From positions 11,237 to 75,236 of the forward strand of contig JADJNA010000019.1 of NCBI GenBank assembly GCA_016709305.1: 64,000 nt of DNA. The letters run 5' to 3'. Positions 52,400 through 61,477 of this stretch are shown here, piece after piece. A model generated the notes under the pieces. The model was not told where the DNA came from, made no database searches, and worked only from the letters and a program-made list of their open reading frames with translations. Numbering within the stretch: the stretch's first letter is position 1; every line of letters starts with the position of its first letter. The position numbers and the translations under genes are program-made. This stretch comes from Candidatus Villigracilis saccharophilus. Lineage in GTDB: Bacteria > Chloroflexota > Anaerolineae > Anaerolineales > Villigracilaceae.

Positions 52400-52891
52400 T
52401 TAATTTCCCGCCAGGATTCTTTGAGTGGCCTTGAACGCCAAAGGCGGCAGCGCTTCACGCGCGAACCACTCCGCGGCGTCGGCATCATCGGCTGCCAGCA
52501 GTGCTCCGCTGATAACTTCAGCGTGATACACGATAATAAAATCCGCACCGCGATTATGTTCCCGTCCCGCGATCACATCCAGAACATGGGTCACACGCAC
52601 GGTCAGACCCGTCTCCTCCAAACATTCACGCGCGGCCGCTTCAGCGGGGTCTTCACCGCCATTTACAAAACCAGCCGGCAAGGTCCACATTCCGCGAAAT
52701 GGCTCGTTCGTGCGCCGCACAAGCAGAACGCGGCCATCCCACTCAATAAGGACAGCCGCGGCAACCTTTGGGTCGACAAAATGAATCCACCCGCACTGCG
52801 GACAAACTGGGCGCACCATCCCATACTTGTCTTCGTGCGCCACTTCCGCCCCACAACGCGGACAGAACTTAAAATTCTCATTTCTTGCCAT
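52400..52891 (-). CDS. NUDIX hydrolase with N-terminal zinc ribbon
   Basis: The 163-residue product starts with a zinc ribbon (CPRCG and CPQCG) and has a complete Nudix box in GGEDPAEAAARECLEETGL. This resembles NudC-type NADH pyrophosphatases and their short relatives, which cleave NDP-X compounds. It lacks the N-terminal NudC domain, so the substrate is open. It follows the anti-sigma gene by 15 bp on the reverse strand. Confidence 0.88.
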   Translation of the reverse strand: MARNENFKFCPRCGAEVAHEDKYGMVRPVCPQCGWIHFVDPKVAAAVLIEWDGRVLLVRRTNEPFRGMWTLPAGFVNGGEDPAEAAARECLEETGLTVRVTHVLDVIAGREHNRGADFIIVYHAEVISGALLAADDADAAEWFAREALPPLAFKATQRILAGN

Positions 52892-52906
52892 TATTTTTAC
52901 TTGGAT

Positions 52907-53614
52907 TTATTTCCACTTTTGGATCGCAGATTGACGCAAAGCGAACATAGTCATTGCGCTAAGCAGGCCGATGATCAATAGACCGAGCTGCCATGACGCG
53001 GGGATCAGCGCTTCACTCCTAACTTCAGGCTGATCCTGCGGTGCTGCTGCATTGCCTGCCTCTTTGGCAGCAGGTGTCTCTGTTATGGCTGTTTCGCCAA
53101 CCCGGGCCGCATCCTCGCTTGCAGAGGGGAATCCCTCGGTTGGCAAGGCTTCCATTGCCATGGACGGAGCTTCAGTCGCAGCCGCTTCAGGGGCGACTAA
53201 AGCTGGAAGACACGGCTCTTCGCATCCACCGCCGCTGCCGCCACCGCCGATCCCATACCCTTCCTGGGCAGCCATGGGAGCCGCCGTGCCAAAGCTCACG
53301 CGCGGTAATATTGAATTCGCCGCGAATGTCAGCATTAATAAAAATGTAGCGAACGCAGTTGAGAAACGAAAGAATGAAAATGTGCGCGGCAATGGCGGTT
53401 TCAAGCCGACCATTTTGCGGGTCAAGGTGAAGTTGCGCGGCGCTTTGCGCGCGGGCAGTTTTCGGAGAATGCCGCGGGCGGAGCGAAGGTCATGTAGTGT
53501 GGAAGCAAGTTCGGGGTCGGCAGAGATGCGTGACTCAATTCGCGCAGAATCAGATGAACTGAGTTGTCCATCCAGATAAGCGGAGAGTTGTTCGATATCG
53601 CGGAAATTTTTCAT
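52907..53614 (-). CDS. Anti-sigma factor, membrane-bound
   Basis: From ATG 53614 (MKNFRDIEQLSAYLDGQLS) the product of about 235 residues has a zinc-less anti-sigma-type N-terminal domain, one membrane helix (FATFLLMLTFAANSIL), an extracytoplasmic Gly-rich stretch (GIGGGGSGGGCEEPCLP) and Ala/Glu/Pro-rich sequence, and a second helix near the C-terminus (WQLGLLIIGLLSAMTMFAL). The ATG overlaps the sigma-factor stop by four bases, so it is the partner of that sigma factor. The two cysteines in the Gly-rich part could form a disulfide. Confidence 0.85.
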   Translation of the reverse strand: MKNFRDIEQLSAYLDGQLSSSDSARIESRISADPELASTLHDLRSARGILRKLPARKAPRNFTLTRKMVGLKPPLPRTFSFFRFSTAFATFLLMLTFAANSILPRVSFGTAAPMAAQEGYGIGGGGSGGGCEEPCLPALVAPEAAATEAPSMAMEALPTEGFPSASEDAARVGETAITETPAAKEAGNAAAPQDQPEVRSEALIPASWQLGLLIIGLLSAMTMFALRQSAIQKWK

Positions 53615-54219
53615 AAGTTGCCTTCCTCTTGCAGACGAAATGAAGAAGGTAAAAGTTCCTCGAAACCGCGCAGGCATTCACGCAATCTCAGGCGCGCGCG
53701 CGCAAGCCGACTCTTGATGGTTCCAAGCGGAACCTTTGAGGCGGTTGCCACTTCGCTGTAATCCATGCCTTGAATATCAGCCAGCACAACCACTGTGCGG
53801 AATTCGGTTGGGAGCGCATCGAGGCAATGTTGTATGGCGTGTTCCAATTCATCGGCTTCGGATCGTTCTGCTGGAGTCATGTTGGGGTCTGCCAGCCATT
53901 TCGGAGAATCCATTTCCTCGCCGTCCGCCGTATCAGGTTCAAGCGGGGTTGTGGGTCGCCGTTTTTGACGGCGGAATTCATCGTAGCAGGCGTTTGTGAC
54001 CATACGCATCAACCAGGCTTTGAATGATCCGCCGCGAAATGTGGAGATGCTCCGAAACGCGGAGATGAATGCTTCCTGGGCTGCATCCTGGGCAAGGTCT
54101 TCGTCGCCCATGATTCGAAGCGCGGTATTAAAAACAGAATCTTGATAATGCAGGATGAGTGTATTGAACGAATCAAGATCACCGTTTTGTGCGGAATGTA
54201 TGAGCGCAGTTTCGTCCAT
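53611..54219 (-). CDS. ECF RNA polymerase sigma factor (sigma-70 family)
   Basis: From ATG 54219 (MDETALIHSAQNGDLDSF) the product of about 202 residues has sigma region 2 (FNTALRIMGDEDLAQDAAQE with FISAFRSISTFRG) and region 4 (LPTEFRTVVVLADIQGMDYS with PLGTIKSRLARAR). The linker is a little long. It is coupled to the anti-sigma gene by an ATGA overlap. TAAAAT eight bases before the ATG suggests a leader of only about two bases. Confidence 0.92.
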   Translation of the reverse strand: MDETALIHSAQNGDLDSFNTLILHYQDSVFNTALRIMGDEDLAQDAAQEAFISAFRSISTFRGGSFKAWLMRMVTNACYDEFRRQKRRPTTPLEPDTADGEEMDSPKWLADPNMTPAERSEADELEHAIQHCLDALPTEFRTVVVLADIQGMDYSEVATASKVPLGTIKSRLARARLRLRECLRGFEELLPSSFRLQEEGNL

Positions 54220-54230
54220 AGATAGGTATT

Positions 54231-54605
54231 TTACCTTCTTGCAATGAAAAGATAAATAACTCTCCAAACCAATATGCCCAGGGCGTTGGTCAGCCCGAAG
54301 ATCAGCGCAAAAAGGGGTTGTGCCGCGCTGTGTAATGCAACTGCGCGCAAGATCACAGCCAGCGGTGAGACAAATACCATTGCGGGCAATATCCGCCAGA
54401 GCAATTTATAGTTTACTGTTACACCTTCGTCGAATAGACCGAGCCATGGGGCGATGAGAAACCAGGCGATCACGAGTGGAAAGAAGGACGCTGCCATGCG
54501 CGATAAATAAGAGACATCAGCTTCGCCATGAGTAGCGAAGCCGATGAACGTAACGATGGCTAATGTGAGGGTGTCACCCAGGCTAAGAGATATTTTTTTC
54601 GCCAT
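54231..54605 (-). CDS. DUF3054-family membrane protein
   Basis: The 124-residue product has four hydrophobic segments and the family pattern GDTLTLAIVTFIGFATH near the N-terminus and LTNALGILVWRVIYLF at the C-terminus. Function is unknown. It lies four bases downstream of der on the same strand. Confidence 0.82.
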   Translation of the reverse strand: MAKKISLSLGDTLTLAIVTFIGFATHGEADVSYLSRMAASFFPLVIAWFLIAPWLGLFDEGVTVNYKLLWRILPAMVFVSPLAVILRAVALHSAAQPLFALIFGLTNALGILVWRVIYLFIARR

Positions 54606-54609
54606 ACCC

Positions 54610-55974
54610 TTATTCCCTGCGTCCCTTTGTTACGATGCGGATAGGAGTTCCTAAAAAGCTATATTCCGCGCGGATCTGATTCTCCAAGTATCGAATATAA
54701 GTGAAGTGCATTAACTTTGGTTCGTTGACATAGATCATGAAGGTCGGCGGGTCTGAGCGAACCTGCGTGGCATAATACATCTTGAGTGCGCGCCCGGCGT
54801 GTGTAGGATGCGGATGGGCATCCTGCGCTTTATGAATGATCTCGTTTAGTGTGGAGGTGGTCAGCCGTGCCAGACGTTCTTCCTGGACCTGCAACGCCAT
54901 TGGCAGAACCTGTTCCATGCGTTGGCCGGTCTTGGCGGAAATGAACAAAATGGGAACATAGGACATAAAATTTAACTCCCGACGGATCTTGTCGGTGTAT
55001 TCATCCATGGTCTCATTGTTTTTTTCAATGGCATCCCATTTATTGACCAGTACCACGCATGATTTCCATTCGTCCAGAATATATCCGGCAATGTGAGCGT
55101 CCTGCGCGGTGATGCCAGTTGTGGCGTCGATCATCAACAAGGCCACGTCAGCCCGCTCAATGGATTTGAATGCCCGCAAGACACTGTACTGCTCCACACC
55201 ATGATCGATCTTTCCACGCTTACGGATGCCGGCTGTATCGATCAATGTAACATTCAAGCCGCCGAATTCGATCTTTGTGTCGATTGAATCGCGGGTCGTT
55301 CCGGCGATGGGACTGACGATCACGCGTTCCTCGCCGACCAATTTATTCAATAGGCTGGATTTGCCCGCGTTCGGTTTTCCAACAATGGCGATCTTGATGC
55401 TGTCATCTTCTTCTTCAACGTCTGATGGAGGGAAGGTTGCAACCAGCGCATCGAGAATATCACCGGTGCTTGTGCCATGGATGGCTGAGATGGCGAACGG
55501 ATCGCCTAATCCCAATTCATAGAATTCGCTCGAAGAATCGCGTCGTTCCTGCGATTCGCATTTATTGACAACGACAAAGATCGGCGGCCAGAACGTACCG
55601 TCCGCTAACTTCTTTTGTGAGCGGCGCAGGATCTCAGCCACTTCACGGTCTGGTTCGGTTACGCCGGTCTCGCCATCATTGATGAATAGAACCGCATCTG
55701 CTTCCTGGATGGCGACCGTTGCCTGCCTGCGGATATCATCAATAAAATCGACAGAGCCGACTGAGAGCGGGGTTTTGCCGCCATGGGTTGGGTCGATCCC
55801 GCCGGTGTCAATGATGCTGAATTTGCGCCCGTTCCATTCGGCTTCGCCGAACATACGGTCACGGGTGGTGCCGGCTACATCATCTACAATGGCGATGCGC
55901 TCGCCGGCAAAACGGTTGAACAACGTGGATTTACCGACATTCGGTCGGCCTACAAGGGCTACGATAGGTTTCAT
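54610..55974 (-). CDS. der: Ribosome-assembly GTPase Der (EngA)
   Basis: The 454-residue product has the tandem GTPase domains unique to Der. G1 motifs are GRPNVGKST (about 8) and GKPNAGKSS (about 203). G3 motifs are DTGGI and DTAGI, and G4 motifs are NKCE and NKWD. A C-terminal KH-like domain follows. Der acts in 50S subunit maturation. The motifs are complete and the length is typical. Confidence 0.97.
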   Translation of the reverse strand: MKPIVALVGRPNVGKSTLFNRFAGERIAIVDDVAGTTRDRMFGEAEWNGRKFSIIDTGGIDPTHGGKTPLSVGSVDFIDDIRRQATVAIQEADAVLFINDGETGVTEPDREVAEILRRSQKKLADGTFWPPIFVVVNKCESQERRDSSSEFYELGLGDPFAISAIHGTSTGDILDALVATFPPSDVEEEDDSIKIAIVGKPNAGKSSLLNKLVGEERVIVSPIAGTTRDSIDTKIEFGGLNVTLIDTAGIRKRGKIDHGVEQYSVLRAFKSIERADVALLMIDATTGITAQDAHIAGYILDEWKSCVVLVNKWDAIEKNNETMDEYTDKIRRELNFMSYVPILFISAKTGQRMEQVLPMALQVQEERLARLTTSTLNEIIHKAQDAHPHPTHAGRALKMYYATQVRSDPPTFMIYVNEPKLMHFTYIRYLENQIRAEYSFLGTPIRIVTKGRRE

Positions 55975-56055
55975 TTTATATTTATTTCCAATTTATATTT
56001 GGTGGTCAGGTAGTTCCGACGTTTTTCGAAGGAGGTATCGGGACCTGATTAACGA

Positions 56056-57309
56056 TCAAGGCGTCGGCGTGACAGTAATGGTGGGAATGCCGATGGGGGA
56101 GATGACAACTTCTATTGTATTCGGTAATATGGATTCTACAACAACATTTGAGATCAGTACTTCAACTCTGGGAGTGATCTGATGTGTGCCGACCCCCAGC
56201 CCGCTCAAGTCCACGGTCACGCGCACATCCTGACGGGTGAGCGTATCCAGTAAAGGCAGGGGACCGGAGACGATCACATCCACTGTTGTCGGTGATACCT
56301 GCGCGGTCAACCCGCTTCCAAGACCGATGATCTCTACACGTTCACCGGCCAGTGTAACACTGCTTTCGATCGGAGAGATTCCAGCCTGAATAAGGACGGT
56401 TTGATCTCCAACGATGGAAATGCCCTCAGGCAAATTAAGTGCCAGCCTTGTATTGATATCCTCCTGCGCATTCTGCAGGTCGAGCGGCTGGGTTTCCACC
56501 ACGCCGGGTAAAGCGTTGACAAGCTGGGTGTTGCCTGCGAACACGGTCACAATAGGTGGAAAAACAGAAATGTCCGTCAGACGGTAGCCGCTCGCGACAC
56601 GACCGGTTACGATCACTTTTACAGCCACATCACGATATCCACCCTGCTGACTGACCGGCATGCTCACACGAACCAATTCCGGTGATATTGTGATCCCATC
56701 CACTGGCAAACCATTTTGATCGAGGATTTCCACCGGGATAATCTGATCGAAATTTTCGCGTAGACCGCTCAAGTTGACAGATACCCGCGCGCGCTGTACT
56801 TTCTGGACCTGAGATTGCGCGCCGGCCATTGCGATCTTCAGCGGGTCGATGGTGATCTCGCCTACCTGATATCCGATGGCGGCTTCACCGCTCATGCTTA
56901 GCTCTACAGGCAGAGTTTGCGTTGCAAGCTGTTCCAATGTGCAGGTGATCGTACGCGGTGTAACGCTTTCGATCTTTACCGGGCGGACATCCACTTGAAT
57001 TTGCAGGTCAAGTTCATGGACACCCGAGCTTAACCCAGATAGATCCAGGATCGCCTGCACGGTCTGCGGGTCCGCGTCGATCAAACTCCAAACGGAGCGC
57101 GGCGCGCGCAGAGTCACTTCCACCGTTGTTGGGATCTCATCGTTGAGGATCAGTCCGGGGTCTTGACCAACGATCTGCAATGGCACGGGGTTTGTCAGTA
57201 CGCGGGTCTCGTCCGGGTCCGCAGATGTGACCGCGGATACCCAGACCGCCATTGCCAGCGCGAACGCCCATAAAAAAGTGCGGTAATTTCTATTGAACCA
57301 ATGCAGCAT
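56056..57309 (-). CDS. cdaR: YbbR-domain protein (CdaR-like regulator of CdaA)
   Basis: The 417-residue product has one N-terminal membrane helix (FLWAFALAMAVWVSAV) and about four YbbR repeats, seen as recurring V-P-V-x-L/V and VTVDLSGL / ARVSVNLSGL patterns. A TPTITVTPTP tail ends it. CdaR proteins bind the diadenylate cyclase CdaA and tune c-di-AMP synthesis at the membrane. Its ATG overlaps the cdaA stop codon (TAATG), supporting direct coupling. Confidence 0.88.
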   Translation of the reverse strand: MLHWFNRNYRTFLWAFALAMAVWVSAVTSADPDETRVLTNPVPLQIVGQDPGLILNDEIPTTVEVTLRAPRSVWSLIDADPQTVQAILDLSGLSSGVHELDLQIQVDVRPVKIESVTPRTITCTLEQLATQTLPVELSMSGEAAIGYQVGEITIDPLKIAMAGAQSQVQKVQRARVSVNLSGLRENFDQIIPVEILDQNGLPVDGITISPELVRVSMPVSQQGGYRDVAVKVIVTGRVASGYRLTDISVFPPIVTVFAGNTQLVNALPGVVETQPLDLQNAQEDINTRLALNLPEGISIVGDQTVLIQAGISPIESSVTLAGERVEIIGLGSGLTAQVSPTTVDVIVSGPLPLLDTLTRQDVRVTVDLSGLGVGTHQITPRVEVLISNVVVESILPNTIEVVISPIGIPTITVTPTP

Positions 57310-58181
57310 TATTTATCTTCTTTGCGGGGAAATAAACCCGGGAATATTCTTTCAAATGGATTGAGTTTTTCGGCTTTGCCATTCGGGCGGAAGAACGCGG
57401 TCAGGATATTTTCCAGGCGGTCTGGGTCAAGTCGTCGTAACATTCTACCCGCATGTGCAATGGAGATGGCGCCGGTTTCCTCAGAGACAACCAGCGCGAT
57501 GGCATCGCTGGTTTCAGAGGTGCCCAGCGCTGCGCGGTGCCGCAGTCCCATTTGGCGTTCAGGCGAGCGGTTTAAAATTCCGCTGGCTGAGAGGGGCAGC
57601 ACACATGCCGCGGCTGTGATCTGTGATCCTACAATGATCACCGCGCCGTCATGCAAAGGCGTGTTCGGATAAAATATCTGCAATAATAATTCCGGTGTGA
57701 CACGCGCGTTCATTTGCACACCGCTTTGAATGTATTCTTCCAGACTGTCCAGCCTTTGCAGGATGATCAATGCGCCATGCTCACGGGCGGATAACCTTGC
57801 GGCTGCGCTTACTACTGCGTGAATGGTCTGCTCAAGGGCAAGATCAGACGGTTTCGCTTTGAACTGCCATACATTCCCAGCCCGTCCGATGCGCTCCAAA
57901 GTCCGCCTGATTTCCGGGGCGAAAATGACCGGGATGGAAAGCAATAAGGCCGGCAGGGAATTCTGCGCGAACCATGAAAAAGCGGGTAGATCCACCAGAC
58001 TGGTCAACAGAATGATGCCGACGAAGAGCAGGATCATCCCCCGCAGCAATGCCATCGCCTGGGTATCACGCAGGGAATATAACAACCCAAAAAAGATCAG
58101 CGTGACGAGCAAAATATCAAATACGCTCAGCCAGCTTATGCGTTGAAATATGAAAAAGAGATTGTTGAGGAATTCTGTCAC
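57309..58181 (-). CDS. cdaA: Diadenylate cyclase CdaA
   Basis: The 290-residue product has three N-terminal membrane helices and a DAC domain with the catalytic motifs DGAVIIVG and GLRHRAALG, plus ALVVSEETGAISIA. It makes c-di-AMP from two ATP, a messenger of potassium and cell-wall homeostasis. It is followed, with overlap, by cdaR; the usual third gene glmM is not in the window. Confidence 0.94.
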   Translation of the reverse strand: MTEFLNNLFFIFQRISWLSVFDILLVTLIFFGLLYSLRDTQAMALLRGMILLFVGIILLTSLVDLPAFSWFAQNSLPALLLSIPVIFAPEIRRTLERIGRAGNVWQFKAKPSDLALEQTIHAVVSAAARLSAREHGALIILQRLDSLEEYIQSGVQMNARVTPELLLQIFYPNTPLHDGAVIIVGSQITAAACVLPLSASGILNRSPERQMGLRHRAALGTSETSDAIALVVSEETGAISIAHAGRMLRRLDPDRLENILTAFFRPNGKAEKLNPFERIFPGLFPRKEDK

Positions 58182-58255
58182 GGTTCAGGGTGGTAGGATC
58201 AAGGGGGTAATCAGGAACAAGGCAAACCTAATTACCTGATACCTATACCTGATCC

Positions 58256-59401
58256 TTATATGGGGCGCAAGACGCGGTCCTGACGCAATCGTTTAAAAAG
58301 AAATGATCCGCCTATAGGCATCGATTCGTTCGCTGCATCTTTCCAGGCCTGCACACCTAATGTTTCAGGAGTGCGTCGTTCATAGCCAAGTTGTTTCCAG
58401 AGTGATTCCTGTGACCCAAGCTCTCCTGTTGGAAAGACAAGCGATGCCTCGCTCTGTAGTTCACTGGAAGCGCGCTCGACTTCCTTAACCAAAGTCTCTA
58501 GCGCTTTTTGTTTATTTAAATTCTCCTCAAGGAATATGTCGGTCGTGCGTGTGACAAGATTTTCCACCTGCCAGCCTGCCAGTCCGACCAAACTTCCGTC
58601 CAGGTGAAGGAGCATATAGGCTTTATCGCCGAAATCTTCCATCACGTTTTCGGCGGTCATCTTTTGTTTTCCCTTACTTAACCGTGTGACAAAATCTGCT
58701 ATGGCTGATGAATTCTTTGGCGTGCCGCGTTTGGCTGAAAATTCAGCGCCTGTCGTGCCCTGTTTTTTGACAACGGGTTCAGGCTCTGTCTTGGATGCGC
58801 CGGGTACAACCTCTTTCCATGCCGCGCTTACCTGCCTCCAAAGATAGTCATAGGAACCCGTGTTCGTAATGACAATATTAGCGATCGCCACCTTGGCGCT
58901 TTGTGACGATTGCATATGGATTCGTTCAAGCGCGCGCTCACGTGTAAATCCGCGCTTGCGGATCAATCGTTCGATCTGAACTTCCTGCGGGGCGTTGGTA
59001 ACCCAAATTGAGTTGCAGATCTTGCGCAGATCGCCCTCGAGCAATTTGATCGCTTCGATCACGATCACCCGCTGGGGTGCGCGTTGCATAAGAATATCCA
59101 CTGCCTGGCGAATAAACGGATGCACGATGGCTTCCAGCTGCTGCATGGCGTCACGGTCATTGAAAACGAGGTTGCCAAGTTTACTGCGGTCAATTTCACC
59201 GTCTTTGTTGACAAGCCACTTTCCAAATTTATCAATTACCTGTTGATAGCCCGGGGCGCCTTTGGCATATGTACGGTGGGTTAGTGCGTCCGCGTCAATG
59301 GTGTATGCGCCAAGGTGCTCAAACATCCGCCGCACCACGCTTTTTCCCGTAGCGATGTTGCCTGTCAGACCAATTACGAATTTGCCGGGCTGGTTGTTCA
59401 C
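58256..59401 (-). CDS. coaE: Dephospho-CoA kinase with extra C-terminal domain
   Basis: The first 195 residues form CoaE, with the P-loop GLTGNIATGKS and the catalytic segment TIDADALTHRTY, phosphorylating dephospho-CoA in the last step of CoA synthesis. A Lys/Pro-rich linker and about 165 more residues follow (AYMLLHLDGSLVGLAGWQVE through SLVFPTGELGSQESLWKQLGY), which look like a GNAT-type or GNAT-like fold and are absent from standard CoaE (about 200 residues). GTG 59401 is chosen as start; the frame is open further upstream to 59467. Confidence 0.85.
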   Translation of the reverse strand: MNNQPGKFVIGLTGNIATGKSVVRRMFEHLGAYTIDADALTHRTYAKGAPGYQQVIDKFGKWLVNKDGEIDRSKLGNLVFNDRDAMQQLEAIVHPFIRQAVDILMQRAPQRVIVIEAIKLLEGDLRKICNSIWVTNAPQEVQIERLIRKRGFTRERALERIHMQSSQSAKVAIANIVITNTGSYDYLWRQVSAAWKEVVPGASKTEPEPVVKKQGTTGAEFSAKRGTPKNSSAIADFVTRLSKGKQKMTAENVMEDFGDKAYMLLHLDGSLVGLAGWQVENLVTRTTDIFLEENLNKQKALETLVKEVERASSELQSEASLVFPTGELGSQESLWKQLGYERRTPETLGVQAWKDAANESMPIGGSFLFKRLRQDRVLRPI

Positions 59402-59496
59402 AAGTGTTTCCCTTTGAAAATATATGAAAAGTATTTCTATTTTAATGTCTTTTCTTGAAATGTCCACCTTTCGGACCTAGTTGCTGCCTGCCAAGG

Positions 59497-59525
59497 TTGA
59501 CTCTCGTCCCTCCAGCGTGTATGAT
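59497..59525 (+). promoter_or_regulatory. Promoter of RNase P RNA
   Basis: TTGACT (59497-59502) and TATGAT (59520-59525) are spaced by 17 bp. The predicted start, about 59532, coincides with the first base of RNase P stem P1. Confidence 0.85.
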
Positions 59526-59531
59526 GCAGCC

Positions 59532-59923
59532 ACCTCAGGTTGGTTGGGCAGTTGCGGTTCTGCGTTGTCAGGATCGAGGAAAGTCCGCACTCCATAGAGC
59601 ACGGCGTCGGATAACATCCGGGGCGGGGAAACCCGCCGGATAGGGCCACAGAAACAAACAGCCACCCCTTTTGGGGTGGTGATGGTGAAAAGGTGGTGTA
59701 AGAGACCACCGGCGCTTGCAGTAATGCAGGCGGCCAGGTAACCCCCGCCGGGAGCAAGGCCAAGCAGGGGTGAAATCGTCCATGGACGATGGGAGACTGC
59801 TCGTCTCCGCACAGCCCCGGGTAGGCTGCACCGAGCAGCGCGGTGACGTGCTGCCCAGATAGATGACTTGCCCAGGCAGAGCGATCTGCCGGACAGAATG
59901 CGGCTTATAGACCGGCCTGAGGT
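59532..59923 (+). ncRNA. rnpB: RNase P RNA, bacterial type A-like
   Basis: The catalytic RNA that trims tRNA 5' leaders. The universally conserved 5' block GAGGAAAGTCC is at about 59576-59586, and the 3' block ACAGAATGCGGCTTATAGA is at about 59893-59911. Stem P1 is closed by ACCTCAGG (59532-59539) with CCTGAGGT (59916-59923). The length of about 392 nt is typical. Short ORFs on the opposite strand here are spurious. Confidence 0.95.
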
Positions 59924-59992
59924 ACTCTTATACTAATTTCCCTCTTTCCTATGGCTGTAGCAAAGTGTTGACAAGATGGCATGGCGGAGTTT

Positions 59993-60034
59993 GGGGGGAG
60001 CCCGCCCCCTCGTCGCCGGGGGGGGCGGGGGGGG
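59993..60034 (+). terminator. G/C-tract hairpin downstream of rnpB
   Basis: CCCGCCCCC (60001-60009) can pair with GGGGGCGGG (60021-60029). The stem is embedded in two G-runs of eight bases each, followed by A5. It may terminate rnpB or fold as a G-quadruplex; run lengths may be unreliable. No gene is seen between 59924 and 60146. Confidence 0.4.
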
Positions 60035-60077
60035 AAAAAGCCTCCATTTGTTAAGCCAGCCCTCTTTCGTGATTGGA

Positions 60078-60106
60078 TTGTTTTAATATTCACAATCCTT
60101 TATAAT
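60078..60106 (+). promoter_or_regulatory. Promoter of the Tad-type locus
   Basis: TTGTTT (60078-60083) and a perfect TATAAT (60101-60106) are spaced by 17 bp, 41 bp ahead of the cpaF ATG. TTGGGAGG supplies the ribosome-binding site. Confidence 0.8.
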
Positions 60107-60146
60107 AGTAACATTTAACTAAATGGAAAAGTGAATTGGGAGGATC

Positions 60147-60338
60147 ATGGCAAAAAAATACTCTGCAAATCTCGAAACCATCTCTCTTAAAGAGCTTGAC
60201 AGGACTGCCCTATACAGAAATATTTATGACAAGCTCGAAGTTGATCCCCCAGTAGGGGAAAGATATCCTTTTCTATTAAAGAAATATAATTTCAAACGCG
60301 GTCAAGGAATTGAGGGTGACCCTAACCAGACCGGATGA
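60147..60338 (+). CDS. cpaF: N-terminal part of CpaF, split by a frameshift
   Basis: The 63-codon frame starts at ATG 60147 behind GGGAGG and reads MAKKYSANLETISLKELDRT up to about ERYPFLLKK, where the reading leaves frame. The neighbouring frame continues SNAVKELRVTLTRPDENALI into CpaF without a good start of its own. One surplus base between about 60282 and 60300 would account for the split. CpaF proteins normally have such an N-terminal helical region. Confidence 0.65.
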   Translation: MAKKYSANLETISLKELDRTALYRNIYDKLEVDPPVGERYPFLLKKYNFKRGQGIEGDPNQTG

Positions 60339-61431
60339 AAACGCCCTTATCGATGAAATATATTCATATATTGCAAGCTATGGCCCGATAGCTCAATTCT
60401 TTGACGACCCGCTGATAAATGAGATCATGGTAAATGATCCGGATCAAGTTTATATCGAGAAAAATGGGGAGATGATCCTGACAGATGCCAAATTCAACAA
60501 TAATGATCATATCCGGTTTACGATCAACCATATCATCAACCCGCTGGGCCGCTACGTCAATCATAAACATCCAGCCATTGATTCGCGCCTGCCAGATGGC
60601 TCGCGTGTCAATGCGGTCATCCCGCCGGCTGCGCCTCTTTCCCCTTGTATTACAATTCGCCGTTTCTTAAAAGATAAATTAACGTTGGACCAGTTAATTC
60701 AATTATCGTCACTGACCCCCCAAATGGCAGAATTCCTGTCGATTTGCGTCAAAGCCCGTTTGAATATTGTCGTTGCTGGAAATACCGGTTCCGGCAAAAC
60801 CACCCTGTTGAATATTCTTGCCGCTTCCATTCCCGACCGCGAACGGATCGTGACCATTGAAGATTCCGCTGAGCTGAAATTACTTCAGTTTCACAAGATT
60901 ACCCTCGAAGCGCAGCCACCGGATTATCGTGGGGAGGGAGAGGTTACCGTGCGCGACCTTGTTCGAAATTCACTGCGCATGCGCCCGGACCGAATCATCG
61001 TCGGTGAGGTTCGTGGCGGGGAAGCGCTGGATATGCTCCAGGCTATGAACACAGGCCATGATGGTTCCATGACAACTGTTCATTCCAATTCCGCACGCGA
61101 CACGATCTCACGTCTTGAGACTATGGTGTTGACGGCTGGATTTGATCTGCCGATTCCCGCCATTCGCAGGCAAATTTCATCTGCGCTGGATTTGATCGTT
61201 TATTTGAATCGCTTTCCCGATGGGTCACGCAAGGTAACACAGATATCTGAAGTAATGGGCATGGAGGGGGATGTGGTTACGATGACAGATCTGTTCCACT
61301 TCCATCCGGCCGGCTTGAACGAAAATAAAAAAATAACAGGCACTTTTCGCGCCACAGGGCTGCGTCCTTCGTTTTCTCAAGATCTTGACGCTGCTGGATT
61401 TTCATTGAGTCCATCGATCTTTCAAAATTAA
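60310..61431 (+). CDS. cpaF: CpaF/TadA-family secretion ATPase
   Basis: The product has the CpaF N-terminal block DDPLINEIMVNDPDQVYIEK, Walker A VVAGNTGSGKTTLLNI, the Asp box and GEVRGGEALDMLQAMNTGHD, and the His-box region TTVHSNSARDTISRLETM. It is the hexameric motor ATPase of tight-adherence (Tad, type IVc) pili. The frame begins with TTG 60310, but the native start is ATG 60147 in the preceding frame. It heads a locus with two receiver-domain proteins. Confidence 0.92.
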   Translation: MRVTLTRPDENALIDEIYSYIASYGPIAQFFDDPLINEIMVNDPDQVYIEKNGEMILTDAKFNNNDHIRFTINHIINPLGRYVNHKHPAIDSRLPDGSRVNAVIPPAAPLSPCITIRRFLKDKLTLDQLIQLSSLTPQMAEFLSICVKARLNIVVAGNTGSGKTTLLNILAASIPDRERIVTIEDSAELKLLQFHKITLEAQPPDYRGEGEVTVRDLVRNSLRMRPDRIIVGEVRGGEALDMLQAMNTGHDGSMTTVHSNSARDTISRLETMVLTAGFDLPIPAIRRQISSALDLIVYLNRFPDGSRKVTQISEVMGMEGDVVTMTDLFHFHPAGLNENKKITGTFRATGLRPSFSQDLDAAGFSLSPSIFQN

Positions 61432-61477
61432 TGCGATGTAAGTATTCATTTGTTAAAAATAGGAAAAAGTAAAACTG

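Noticed and set aside
59477..59831. Overlapping minus-strand ORFs of 87-111 codons
   Set aside because: They lie across the RNase P RNA gene, whose conserved blocks and P1 pairing are clear.
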